Part shown: piece by piece, positions 12,613 to 22,949 of the stretch
Numbering within the stretch: the stretch's first letter is position 1
Layout of the letters: the number at the start of each line of letters is the position of its first letter
From: Combretum micranthum
Lineage: Eukaryota > Streptophyta > Magnoliopsida > Myrtales > Combretaceae
Length of the DNA: 64,000 bases
NCBI GenBank assembly: GCA_024138025.1
Contig: JAMXBD010001390.1
Span: 310,001 to 374,000, forward strand
Direction of reading: 5' to 3'
Program-made: the position numbers and the translations under genes
The notes under the pieces: generated by a model
What the model saw: the letters and a program-made list of their open reading frames with translations, nothing else
Databases searched by the model: none
Told to the model about the DNA's origin: nothing

Positions 12613-13192
12613 CAAATAGACTGAGGGATTTTAGGGTTAGAATTTGGGAAGAGTCGAAGTAACGAGGAAGACAGAGTAGGGTTTGAATTTGGGGAAAGTA
12701 GAGAATGAGATTTTGAGCTTTCAATGCATGACTGGGTTTGAAATGAACGGCTTATGACCATATGTGTGGATGGCTGAGATTGGCTGATGGTTGTACGATT
12801 GGATTTAGCTGCAGGAAAAAATCAAAATAATTGAATTATAATAAATTAGTTAAATTTCTCAATAAGGCATTATAATTAGGAAATAAATTAAAAGGATTAC
12901 ATTATATTTAACGCATTAATCAAATATCCTAAAGTAGGAAGATTACATTCAATTAGTCAAATATATTAATTAGAGAATAAATTAGAAAGATTACATTCCA
13001 TTTCTTTGTAAAAGGCATCGATATAAATTGTATGGTTCAAATACAAAATGAAGAAGAAGAATATCTTTCTGCAAATTCTTTCTCGCATTCGAGAAGATCC
13101 TTGCTGTATTCGGCTTGGATAAATCTTGTAATTGTCTTGCTGCATTCGGCTTGATCATTATAATAATTGTTAAATTCTGCTTCCGTGTTGCA
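12597..13192 (+). repeat. 3' LTR of the 7.4-kb chromovirus
   Basis: Starts TGCAACTGATATTTAAC and ends CCGTGTTGCA. It is homologous throughout to 7379-7999 but carries small deletions, for example near 12625 and 12705. Confidence 0.85.
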
Positions 13193-13240
13193 CCATGGTT
13201 AGGGGAAAAGGGAAAAATAAGCATGGAAAACTGTAATCTA

Positions 13241-13426
13241 TGGATTTGTTTGGATTGTTTGATTTTTATCTGTATTTAATATATATCTTATTTATATCTT
13301 GTCTGTTTAATCTATTTATGAATAAAAATGTCCGTTTTTATCTGTATCTATTTTTGACATATAGTCTATTTAAAAATGATAAAAATAAAATACCAAAACG
13401 ACTTGAAAACAATAAACCAAACATTA
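13241..13426. mobile_element. Short TIR element, family M1 (copy 1)
   Basis: AT-rich element starting around TTTGTTTGGATTGTTTG and ending AATAAACCAAACATT, with the family's internal blocks TTTTTATCTGTAT, ATTTATGAATAAAAAT and TATTTAAAAATGATAAAAATA. Seven relatives occur in this window in both orientations. Non-coding. Confidence 0.5.
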
Positions 13427-13875
13427 ATCAGTGTCCTTGTTGATTTGCCTAAACATGATTGCTCGATGACAAGAGTAGCATTACAATAATTTGAATTTGA
13501 CATAAGGCTTAGGTGGGTATAAATTTGCATGTTGTGCTCACTGTTGTTTATGCTAGTTATTTAGATTTAAATTGATAATGAAATGAATGGAAATCATCCA
13601 AACAAAGTGCTTTCACATGATCAACTTTGTTGGATCATCCCTCTTATTCTTCTTCTTATCTCATCAACTTCCTTTGACTCTTCTTTCACTAGACTTAAAC
13701 TAACTTCCCTTTATATATATTTGTCAAAATATATGACCCCATATTCATTTCCTATTATGAATGATCAAATCTCTTCTCAATATCAATGAATTTTAGGCTG
13801 CCGAGATCATGCAAATAAATCCATTGTCAAAAGTACAAAAAGTTTTTGTTTAGTATACGCCTATATATGCAAACA

Positions 13876-14458
13876 TAGGCATGGGGCTGGGTCGAACTGT
13901 CGACCTGGCTTGAACTGTCATTGACGGGTCATGGCCTATGGCCAGGCCCAGCTGTACGGGTCATGACCCATTAGCCAATCCATCGGCTTGGTGGCTCAAA
14001 GCGGTTCAAGGCCTTGACCCATCAACCTGGTAATATGGCGAGTCAAAATAAAAAAATACAAGAAAAAATACAAAAAATAAATATTTGAACTCATTTTAAT
14101 GTGAATAGATAGTATTTATTATGAAATTGTCTTTTTTTTTTCCCTCAATTTGTTTAAGTATGCTTTTTTAGCCTAAGTGTGTGCATTCTAGATTAACTTT
14201 CCTATTCAAGTGTACTTTCTTTAATAAATTTTATTTGTTTTGCATAAGTTTATAATTTAAAATTCTCTATATGTCTATTGTATGATGATCTAATTATGTG
14301 TTTTTCTTATCAATTTAATTAAAAGAAACTTATGAATTTTTTTTAAAAAAATTATTCACGGGTCAAAGGGCCATGAACCGGCGGTTTGAACCAGCCCGAC
14401 CCTGCCCTTCATGTCCACGAGTTGGTTCAGGGTTGGTTCAACCCGGCACCCACCTCTA
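13876..14458. mobile_element. hAT-like non-autonomous element
   Basis: A 583-bp stretch whose ends form imperfect inverted repeats: TAGGCATGGGGCTGGGTCGAAC at the left against TAGAGGTGGGTGCCGGGTTGAAC read inward from the right. These TAG-G-GTGGG-type ends are typical of plant hAT elements. The GC-rich subterminal parts contrast with an AT-rich middle. No transposase. I could not find a clean 8-bp target duplication. Confidence 0.55.
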
Positions 14459-15402
14459 TGTATATGAATGCGAGCGATTCTATTTTATTAAATTAATGTG
14501 TCATATATTTTATATCTATGTACAATTTACCTTTATTTTTCTATTGTAATACATTAATAGCAGGAAATTAAAAAAAAAAAAAAAGAAGATAAAATGATGC
14601 AGTCTTTTTTTTTTTTTTTCTTTTTACAACCAGTCAATGATTCAATTAGAGAAATTGACCATTGGCTCATGCCCTCTACTATAGGATTTAGAAGATGGAT
14701 TTAATTTTTTTTACCTAATTTAGTATGAAAACTTAATATGTAGCTTCTTCTGTATTTATGTTGTTATGCTAAGAATCAAGTAAGATTATCGATACGCTAA
14801 CTATATGTGATATTTTAGAGTTTTGGGCATGTTTTTAATCTATTATTTCTGTTATCTTAACTGCATAAGAACAAATTAATAATTATTGTTTTCTTTATTT
14901 TATTATTTGGGAGTCATAACTCTATCTATATTAATCTTATTCGGCCAATCAAGCAGGCTATAAGCTTTCAAAGTCTATGCCCAGTTAGATATGCCCATTT
15001 CCATATAAAATAGACAATTTTATTTTATCAAATCAAATCAACTAGTGAAAAAATAACAGCTTCTTTCGTCAGTATGTATGCTTTGATCTAGGCGGAAGGG
15101 TTTTGATGGTTAATACACACCATGTATAATATACATATTGTGAATAAATATCAATCATTTTTTGACACAATAAGTCAATGCTACTTATAAGCTACTCAAG
15201 ATTGACCAGTAATAACTCAATTTTCAAGTTTTTTTTTCGAGTTACTACATCGTCACGACTAAACTTATTTATAACTCAATCATTTAGTGGACCGTTTGCA
15301 TTGTAATAGAATGTACCCCATGCTTTAAGAAGCAGAGAAACTTCACCCAAGCTACTACAAAAGAAAAAACAGGCAGCTCGCTTATCAAATCATGAAGCCA
15401 TG

Positions 15403-15462
15403 CGGTGGGTACAGAGCGACCTATTCTTTCGCCTTTTACTAAAGAATACCGTGTACTCGCCG
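15403..15462 (+). ncRNA. Conserved hairpin H1 (array unit 1)
   Basis: Outer arms CGGTGGGTACA (15403-15413) and TGTACTCGCCG (15452-15462) pair over 11 positions with two G-U pairs. An inner stem TATTCTTT/AAAGAATA closes an 11-base loop CGCCTTTTACT. The stretch from CTATTCTTT through AAAGAATACCGTGT is identical to the copies at 18.4 and 27.5 kb, although flanking sequence has diverged strongly. The transcribed strand is not proven; + is chosen because more outer positions pair when G-U is allowed on that strand. A short structured RNA or conserved part of a longer non-coding RNA is inferred; no known family was matched. Confidence 0.4.
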
Positions 15463-15706
15463 TTTACAGTGGCATTCATCTATTTTTGGAGGCGTCTAGC
15501 TGAAGTAGAAGCCCCTAACAATTCTAGTATAAATTCTGCAAGACGAGTGCAATCCCTAACAATTCTAGTCCAATTTCTGCAAGCTGAATCCAATGCTCAA
15601 TGGCTTTTAAAGTTTCACAACTATTGCGTCTAGGTCTTATAACATCTGCATTGCCAATTAAAAGTTCCTTTCCGCATGATAGTGCAGAAGCAGTTAACCT
15701 CGTGAT

Positions 15707-15915
15707 GGTCTATTTGGATAATTTTTTTCGGCAGTTATAGATATTTTTTTTAAAAAAATTTTTTTAGCAAATTGTTTATCAAGAAATAAATACAAATAAA
15801 AAAATTAGCAGTTCTCATAAAAAGATCAAATATAGATGCTAATAAGATATATTTATATATATCGTTTTAATACAAATACAGATACAGATGAAAAACGGAT
15901 CGTCCAAAATGACCC
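15707..15915. mobile_element. Short TIR element, family M1 (copy 2)
   Basis: Ends GGTCTATTTGGATAATTTTT and GGATCGTCCAAAATGACCC form imperfect inverted repeats. The interior has the family blocks AAATACAAATAAAAA, AAAAGATCAAATATAGATGC and AATACAGATACAGATGAAAAAC. It lies in unit 1 of the array, in the orientation opposite to copy 1. Confidence 0.55.
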
Positions 15916-16314
15916 TTAGACTTGGAATGAAGATGCTGGTTGGACCAATAACCAGTGATGAGAACTTCTTTGCTACTTTTTTTTGGATGAAATAGACAAA
16001 TCTAATTTTTAAGCACTATATTTAGGAAATCCACATACAAAGGAAGATTTTGAATAGCAATAAAGTGTTGCATTTAGGTTTTCGGATCGTTAGTTTGCTT
16101 CTCATTTTCTTAAATACTAGCATATAACACATTTACGTTGCGTGTGTGAAAATAAAAAGAAAAAAAGTAGGGATAGTTTTTATTACAAAAAATCGAAAGG
16201 AAAGAAAGAGAGAAAAAAGAAGAGTGGAAGATATAAAAAATAATTGCCATGAAAATTAAAAGGAAGAAAAGAGATAATGGAGAAAATATGAGAGAGAGAG
16301 AGTAAAATAACCGT

Positions 16315-17144
16315 TAGGGCTGTGAAAAAAAAGACTGAATCAAACTAAAATTTTGTTTTTTTTTTAAATGATTCGGTTTGCGATTCAATTCAATGAAGAA
16401 CAAACAATCTTGAACCGAATTGAATCGTTTTACACATTTTTTAAAATTAAACATATTATTTTTACTCTTATTGTTTCACTAAAAAATTACTTGCTTTTAT
16501 AATTTGTGACTTAAATATGTATCATTCGTGAAAATAAAATTAGGTTTGTCATATTATGTTTTAATTGTTATGTTGTCTACTAATAAAATAAATTTTAGAT
16601 TTTAGCCTTTAGTATTCTAACTTATGAATATTTTTTCCCCTCTGTTTTACTAATTAATTTACTTCTATTATTTAGTTACTTATTGATTTTATATAATTGA
16701 TAATATGTTAGTTAGAAGCATGCAACGGATTAAATTCCGTGTCTTATATTGGGATAAAGTCCGGTATACCATTATAGTTCAAAATAATTAAAAAAAATGA
16801 AATCAGTCATGATTATAATTTTATAATGGATGAAATCCCTTCATTCCTATAAGTTTTATATGTTTATTTGGTAAATGATTAATTTTAAATATTGTTGTTT
16901 ATATTTGCATTAGTGATAAAAAAATATGTAATAGAAGTTTTTGATAGAATATATTTTTTATTTTATGAATAAAAACGGTTGAAGCGCAAATCAAACAGTG
17001 TTGAACCATTTTTTTTTTGTTTGAAAAAAATTACGAACCGAATAATATGGTTAGATTCAAATTTAAAAGAAAAACAAACTGTAAAATATGGTGTAATTTG
17101 GTTTGAGGGACAAACCGAACTAAACTTTATTGTGCACACCCTTA
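16315..17144. mobile_element. hAT-type non-autonomous element with 8-bp target duplication
   Basis: An 830-bp element beginning TAGGGCTGTGAAAAAA and ending TTGTGCACACCCTTA, so both ends read inward as TA(A/G)GGNTGTG, the usual plant hAT terminus. It is flanked by ATAACCGT (16307-16314) and ATAACCAT (17145-17152), an 8-bp target duplication with one mismatch. Subterminal regions carry repeated GGTTTG/GAACCGAA motifs. The 66-codon frame at 16979-17179 crosses the element end and is not a gene. Confidence 0.8.
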
Positions 17145-17889
17145 ATAACCATCATATCATATCACATGCATTTTTTTGACATGAATTAGTACTTTTGCTT
17201 AATAATAATAGAAGATATTTTAATGATATGTAAATAAAGTCTCACATTACTCGGGAGCCACATAGCTCCCTCAGACTTTTTGCAAACAATGATCGCATTA
17301 ATATTTTAGCCCTTAAACCGATATAAAGCATAAACACACATTAGAAAACTGCATTAGCAAAATCTAACTTAAGAAAATACCTATGGAATGTCACTAGCTT
17401 GAATCTTATATTTTTTCGTATCTTTACCGAAGGATAAGAATAGCACAACAGCAATTCGAATTTGATATAATATTTAGATTAATCTATGCTAACTATTCAG
17501 ATTCAAATTGATAATGAAATGAATAGATATAGATTAGACTATCATCATCACAAAAGAGGAGACAATTCATAAAGGAAAAGAGAAATCGTATCACGGGTGG
17601 ATCAAATGGCAAATTTCTTTGGATGACTATGATGGAAATAGACAATTGTTTGCTAAATGAACGTTTAGTCGACCAAGTTCTGAAGTTTATCGACCAAAGA
17701 GAGTTGAATTTTTCCTTTCATTTTTTTTTTTTCCTTTTCTGAATGGTGCAATTGACCAAAAACTTGACCTAAGTCGACCAAAACCCTTATTATAGTCATG
17801 ATCAATTATTGTCATGGGTTTCATTCTAAATTGAGTTTATTTGTTCGAGTATCAAAGATGCTGCTCACATATTAAGCATCTATTAGCAT

Positions 17890-18063
17890 GTATTTGAATT
17901 GTCTGATTTTTATCTGCATAAGATCTGTATCTGTATAATAACTGTTTGGTCAATTTATTAGTAAAAAGTTTGTTTTTTTATCGTATTTTTTGATAAACAT
18001 CTATTTAAAAACGATAAAAATATAATGCTAAAATGATCAAAACATTATAAAACAATTAGACCC
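17890..18063. mobile_element. Short TIR element, family M1 (copy 3)
   Basis: TGTATTTGAATTGTCTGATT at the left and AAAACAATTAGACCC at the right, with internal TTTTTATCTGCATAAGATCTG and CATCTATTTAAAAACGATAAA. It sits inside block B of array unit 2 and is absent from the same place in units 3, 4 and 5, so it inserted after the array formed. Confidence 0.6.
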
Positions 18064-18342
18064 TAAGACTAAGTGAGTACCGATGATCCAGATAAGTGAC
18101 TAATGCCTCGCTGTGAAATCCAAATGAAACGATGAATTCCATATAGCTTTATGCATTTTTCCCCCGCTACCCACAAAGATGCATAGCTTGATTGAAAACA
18201 ACTGCGTTATTTCGTCAGTCAATATTCTCTGTTGATACATTCCATTGTAATGAAAAGTTCCACATGAATTAAAAGCCACACAAAAAAACACACAAGGTAA
18301 TACAAAGCGAAAAGAAGCTGATCCATGCAATTATGCAGCCTC

Positions 18343-18404
18343 GCAACGAGCACAAAGCGAACTATTCTTTCGCCTTTTACTAAAGAATACCGTGTGCTCG
18401 CTGC
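18343..18404 (+). ncRNA. Conserved hairpin H2 (array unit 2)
   Basis: GCAACGAGCACA (18343-18354) pairs with TGTGCTCGCTGC (18393-18404), 11 of 12 positions. The inner stem TATTCTTT/AAAGAATA and its 11-base loop are identical to H1 and H3. Compared with H1 and H3 the arms change from GTACA/TGTAC to GCACA/TGTGC, a compensatory T-A to C-G change. The arm can extend with TTATGCAG/CTGCATAA across an 8-base bulge. Fold and conservation are seen; transcription is inferred. Confidence 0.45.
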
Positions 18405-18738
18405 ATAAAGTGGCATAAAATTATTTTTGGAGGGTTCTACATCAAGTAGGCCCCAAAAATTTTTAGTCCAAATTCTTATGTCTGTGTACAGGTGAATATC
18501 TTCCCCATTAATCAAATTTCAACTGCATCTATAATTCTAATTCATAAATCTAAGGCAAAATGGTTTTATGGTTTTCTGAGGTCTCAGAAGTCACAACCAT
18601 GGCTTCTGGATTCTACAACTTCTATTTTACCATTTTCATATTGCATGATGGTAGTGCACAATAGTTCTGGCAATTCAAGGCTTCGCATTATAAATTAATT
18701 TGTGTCCAATGCCAAACATTGCGTGTCTCTTCTATTTA

Positions 18739-18915
18739 GGGTTCGTTTGTTTCATTTATTTCTAATTATTTTGATATTTTATTTTTATGGTTTTTAAACT
18801 GATATTTGTTAATACACAAATACAAATGAAAAATAGATAATTTTACAACAAATTAAATAAGATGCAGATCAGACATAGATAAATACAAATATAAATCAAA
18901 TAATTCAAACAAACA
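18739..18915. mobile_element. Short TIR element, family M1 (copy 4)
   Basis: GGTTCGTTTGTTTCATTTAT at the left and AAATCAAATAATTCAAACAAAC at the right, with internal AATACAAATGAAAAATAGATAA and AGATGCAGATCAGACATAGAT. Orientation is opposite to copy 3. Non-coding. Confidence 0.55.
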
Positions 18916-19130
18916 TTGTTGCACATTGCAATCCTTTTACAATATAATCGATAAATGGATTACATTGTGAACTCGTTTATTCATGGCAAGTCTTGAGTCG
19001 CCATTTGCTTTTTCACGTACTTTCCGCATTGCACCCTTGAAAAAATGAATGGTATATGCTTGTTTATGGAGGGTTCTTTCTTGTGTAAAGACACAACAAT
19101 CCTAGATGAAAATAATGTTCATGTTGGTTT

Positions 19131-20339
19131 TGTGTGGTCGTGTTTTATCGGTGCTTGCAAACAATATTTTGGCCCTTAAATAGATATTAACCATGCACCC
19201 CATTTACATACAGAATTCTATATTAGTAAAATCTAACTAAAGAAAACAGCCATGGAGTATCACTACCTTGAATCCTACATTCATCCATGTCCTTGTACGT
19301 TGATTTGTCTTTACATTATTACTGAATGAGGAGTAGCACACGACAATTGAGTTTGACATAAGACTTAGATGTGTATAAATCTGCACGCCGTGCTCACTGT
19401 CATTTATGCTAGCTATTCGGATTTGTATTGGTGATGAAATGAATGGAAATTGCTTAGAATATCACCATAACAGAGGGAAAAAATGGAGACGATTCATAAA
19501 AGAAAAGAAAGATCTTATCACGGTGAATCAGATGGAAATTTTCTTTTGATAATCATGATGGGATTACACAATTGTTTGCTAAATGAAAGTTTAATTGACC
19601 AAATTCTGAAATTTATCAACCAATGAGAAGTCATTTTGGAGTTGGATTTCAAATTAAATTTATTTCTTTAAGTAACAAAGATGTTGTCCATGTATTAAAG
19701 CTAAATGACTATCAATGATTGAGATGAGTGGCTTATGCCTCGTTGTGTAGTGGTTCTAGAATTTTAATTCTTATTATATTTTATCTTAAGTCAATGTGCA
19801 GAAAATTGATAAAAAAATTAGATTAGTATGTTGTGTTAGTCTAATTTTTAAGCAACATGTTTAGAGAATCCACATACAAATAAACAATTTCATATAGATT
19901 TTGGATAGGAACAAACTGGAGGAAATTGTATGATTATCAACCCCTCAAATAAAAATTACTCAAATACTAGTTATATAAAATTAATTACTAAAATATCGAT
20001 GTAGAATCACATGTCTAACGAATGATTTACGAATTTGCACGTGAGTTTCATCTTAAAGATGTGATTCATTAACTAATATTAAACGCCTATTAAAAATGCG
20101 ATTCACGTACAAAATAAGTGAATTGCTCTTTCAATATGCAATTTATCTTAAAAAAACGTGAAACGCCTTTTGAAGATACGGTTCAATACTGTATGATATT
20201 TAATTGAATCACATCTTCAAAGAGTGTTTCATGTGTAAATTTGTGAAACGCTTGTTCAATATGCGATTTTGCATCGTTATTTGTGTAATTATTTTTGTAT
20301 AATTTGTATTTATGTAATTTTTTCTACAAAATTGGTAAA
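19131..20339 (+). repeat. Tandem array unit 3 (truncated, no hairpin)
   Basis: Block A is clear at 19150-19640 (CTTGCAAACAATATTTTGGCCC, AAATCTAACTAAAGAAAAC, CATTCATCCATGTCCTTG, GTGCTCACTGTCATTTATGC). The start of block B follows to about 19755 (AAAGATGTTGTCCATGTATTAAAGC, GGCTTATGCCTCGTTGTG), after which the hairpin part is missing. Block D sequence resumes around 19830-19920. The tail 20035-20270 holds degenerate ~80-bp repeats listed separately. Confidence 0.6.
20035..20270. repeat. Degenerate ~80-bp tandem repeats
   Basis: The motif AAACGCCTNTTNAANATNCGNTT occurs near 20081, 20161 and 20246, each followed by variants of TTCANTACG or CACGTAC, with a more diverged copy near 20035. Spacing is about 80-85 bases. 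No coding content. Confidence 0.45.
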
Positions 20340-21039
20340 CACCTATTTCACCCGATGTTTGCATTTAGGTTTCAAGATCTTTCTAGTGTAAAGGCCCTAA
20401 CAGATGTTAAAATAATTATCATGCTGATGCTGTGTTGTTGTGCTTTAACGGTGTTTGCAGACAATAATGGCATTAATATTTTAGCCCTTAAACCTATATA
20501 AACCATAAACACACACATCAGAAAACTATATTAGCAAAATCTAACTTAAGAAAACACCCTATTGAGAGTCTCTAGCTTGAATTTCACATTCATCCGTGTC
20601 TTCATTGATTTGCCTAAACATGATTGCCGAATGACAAGAATAGCACAACAACAATTCGAATTTGACATAAAACTTGGATATGTATAAAAATCTACACACC
20701 GTGCTCACTATCACTTATGCCAGCCATTCAGATTAAATGATGATGAAATGGGAATTGCTTGGACTACACCATCCCAAAAAAAGAGACAATTCATAAAGGA
20801 AAAGAGATTATATCACGGTGAATCAAACGACAAGTTTCTTTGGATGATCGTGATGAAAATAAACACTTGTTTGTTAAATGAAAGTTTAGTCAATCAAGTT
20901 TTGAAATTTATCGACCGAAGAGAAGTGATTTTGGAGTCGGATTATTATTATTATTATTTTCTATTCTAGATGGTGCAATTGACCAAAGCATGATCTATGC
21001 AACTGAATAGTGATTCAATCAACAACTAAGCATCATCAA
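20340..21039 (+). repeat. Tandem array unit 4, first part (before the LINE)
   Basis: Block A of the array: GATGTTTGCATTTAGGTTT, TTTGCAGACAATAATGGCATTAAT, a TATATAAACCATAAACACAC stretch, TTGATTTGCCTAAACATGATTGC, CACACCGTGCTCACTATCACTTATGC, and GGTGCAATTGACCAAA at its end near 20970-20990. The unit breaks off around 21040, where the LINE begins, and resumes at 27118. Confidence 0.65.
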
Positions 21040-21424
21040 AACTTCTCTCTCTAGGAGAGTTTTTTTTCTCTTTAGGAGAGTCCTTTCATCCTTGGGGTGA
21101 CTTGTACTTCTCCTGGGGAGTTTAGTCCACTGTTCTGTTTAGGATTGCTTTTTTCGGCTCTGTGATTTTCCTGTCCTTTCATATCTTATCCCCCTCCCCC
21201 TTTCCCTCCGTTTGTGTCGTTGCCTCTGTGCCCCTTGTCCTTGGGCTGCTTCTGCAGTACGACAGACCATATTTTTATTTTCTTCCCCTTTGTTTTTCCT
21301 TTCTGACCTTCCTTCCCTGCTTTTCCCGCTTGTAATGTTCTTACCTGATCCGCTTCATTCATTCATTTCTTTTAGGTTCTGACTTTGTTTTCTTTGGCTT
21401 GCGTTTGTCCTGCTTTCTAGGTCT

Positions 21425-22128
21425 ATGGAAGCATCTTTCAACCGTTCTTCCCGTGATAGTCCAATGGCTAATGAAGTATACCTGGAAGATCTACCTGAAG
21501 AAAACCAACAAAACAAAAAAGAAGAAAAGGAGGTTGTAGCTGTGGTTAAAATCATCACGGATAAAAACCTGAATAAGAATGCGGCTAGTAATATTCTCAA
21601 AAATTTGTGGAAAGGTTATGGAGTAAAAGCCATTAACAACATGGAAGCCAACCTTTTCCTTATAAGCATAAAATCACAAATGCACCTCCTCAAAATAATG
21701 GAAGAAAGTCCTTGGTCAGTTATGGGCCATAGCTTGATAATAGAGGAATGGCATGGAAATATGAGAATAGATGAAATCCCTTGAACATGATGGTGGGTTG
21801 GATCCAGATACATGGACTTCGGTTAAACCACATGACGGTAACAGGAGCAAGGATGATTGGAATGAAGATAGGGGAGGTCATGGAAGTTGAACCTATAAGC
21901 TCGGATAGAGGAGAACGAAGAGCTTTTCTTAGAGTAAGAGTTAAGTTCCCAGTGGATATTCCTCTAAAAGCAAGTATTTGGGTAAATAATGGAAAAGGAG
22001 AAAAATATAGAGTTTTCCTGAAATATGAGAAGCTGAATGATTGGTGTTTTAATTGTGGGAGGCTGGGGCATCAGAACAAGAATTGTGAATTTGGTAGCAG
22101 TAATGAAGAGGGATTGGTCCTGAGTTAA
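21425..22128 (+). pseudogene. LINE ORF1: nucleic-acid-binding protein (DUF4283-like plus zinc knuckle)
   Basis: Plant L1 ORF1 protein that binds the element RNA. Starts MEASFNRSSRDSPMANEVYL. The N-terminal fold (VVAVVKIITDKNLNKNAAS ... LFLISIKSQMHLLKIMEESP) matches the DUF4283 pattern. After a frameshift with a TGA at about 21782 it continues WIQIHGLRLNHMT ... and ends in a CCHC zinc knuckle WCFNCGRLGHQNKNC (about 22042-22086). The break prevents a normal product. Confidence 0.75.
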
Positions 22129-22900
22129 GGCAAGAGGTACAAAAACATGGAGAGGGAGGACCAGGAAAAAGGAAGGAGGAGAAGACTATGAGAGCGTTTA
22201 ACATGGGTAAGAGAGTAATGTTCGATTACCGGATCCCAAATCCACCAATCTGCAGCCCTGTTTAAGTGTATCACCCACCCAAGATAATCTGGATCTCACT
22301 ACCAGCGATCTACTCTATCCCCAAAGATCCAAAGACCCATAAACCCCAATATCAATTGATTTTCCCCCATCCTTTATTGGCAATCTCTATAAACTCCCCT
22401 CTATGCATTCCCAGCCTTTGACTGAAACCAGGTCCCTACCCCTAAATCAACCTCCTTATTGGCCCCCCCGGCACCAAAACAAGTTGAGATTAGCGAGCTA
22501 GAGCTCAGCATATCTTCACAGATGGATCCTAGAACTACACAACCCCATTCAGAATCCCCTGTTATTCTAGATGTAACCCCGAATGAGCTATTCATGGATA
22601 TGGAATGCCTATCCATTAAGAGGATAGGTGAGGAGTTGGAGGTGGGTAAACTGAAAAAGGCTAAGAAAGGGATCCTGAAGAACACGAAGGAAGAGGAAGA
22701 GATGCTATATCTAGAGGAAGCTGAAGAGGATTGTATGGAAGATTTGTCCAGTGGCTCAAAGAATCAATTTAAGGCAAAGAAGGGAAAGAATAATATGATG
22801 AAAGCCCAGATCATGAAAAGGAGAGGTGTCACAAGGAAACTAGGAAAGAGTTCAAAATTACAACTTGTGCGAGATCAATGAGTGGTTGATGTCCCGATTG
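22129..22900 (+). pseudogene. LINE ORF1 C-terminal tail / ORF1-ORF2 spacer
   Basis: A 140-codon frame at 22459-22881 (MAPPAPKQVEISELELSISS...) is rich in Glu and Lys with Ser/Thr stretches, like the poorly conserved tail after the zinc knuckle in plant LINE ORF1. It probably belonged to ORF1 before frameshifts near 22130 and 22450. No catalytic motif. Confidence 0.5.
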
Positions 22901-22949
22901 AATCTACAGACGTATAGTGTGGTGCTGGCCTTCAACAGCCACACGGGAG

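Larger units (their letters stand above)
7379..13192 (+). mobile_element. Ty3/gypsy chromovirus, full-length but decayed
   Basis: A complete LTR retrotransposon of about 5.8 kb: left LTR, primer binding site, gag with zinc knuckle, protease, reverse transcriptase, RNase H, integrase with a chromodomain-like C-terminus, polypurine tract and right LTR, in gypsy order. The coding region is broken by TAG stops and several frameshifts. The two LTRs differ clearly in length (621 and 596 bp) and sequence, indicating an old insertion. The five bases on each side (CTACA and CCATG) do not match, so the target-site duplication is eroded or one boundary is off by a few bases. Confidence 0.9.
13431..17200 (+). 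repeat. Tandem array unit 1 (interrupted)
   Basis: First recognisable copy of a non-coding unit repeated across 13.4-30.2 kb. Block A (13431-13610: TTTGCCTAAACATGATTGC, TTTGAATTTGACATAAG, GTGCTCACTGTTGTTTATGC) matches the other units. Block B leads to the hairpin at 15403-15462. Block D (about 15960-16090: CTTCTTTGCT...GATAGACAA..TTTTTAAGCACTATATTTAG) matches 28500-28610. It carries insertions at 13876-14458, 15707-15915 and 16315-17144. After the hairpin a short local duplication (about 15515-15590) repeats CCCTAACAATTCTAGT. Confidence 0.6.
17215..19130 (+). repeat. Tandem array unit 2
   Basis: The most complete unit. Block A (17280-17790) runs from TTTGCAAACAATGATCGCATTAAT through AAATCTAACTTAAG and CGAATTTGA to GGTGCAATTGACCAAAA. 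Block B (17790-18340) includes a short TIR element, then GCCTCGCTGTGAAATC, ATTCCATATAGCTTTATGCAT, CATTCCATTGTAAT and the hairpin at 18343-18404. Block C (18490-18740) includes TTCTGGATTCTACAACTTC, matched at 28.05 kb, and block D' (18930-19130) includes CAATCCTTTTACAATATAATCGATAAATG, matched at 28.19 kb. No coding frame is shared between units, so the unit looks non-coding. Confidence 0.65.

Noticed and set aside
7369..13200. Target-site duplication of the first chromovirus
   Set aside because: The bases next to the TG...CA ends (CTACA and CCATG) do not match, so no duplication is claimed.
13868..14466. 8-bp target duplication around the hAT-like element at 13876
   Set aside because: The flanks TGCAAACA-like and TGTATATG do not match convincingly.
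15403..15462. Hairpin read as a tRNA or a microRNA precursor
   Set aside because: It lacks tRNA arms and A/B boxes, and the ~60-nt fold with a short inner stem and 11-base loop is too small for a typical plant microRNA precursor.
18492..18698. 68-codon + strand frame in array block C
   Set aside because: The matching region of unit 4 (28.03-28.2 kb) does not keep the frame.
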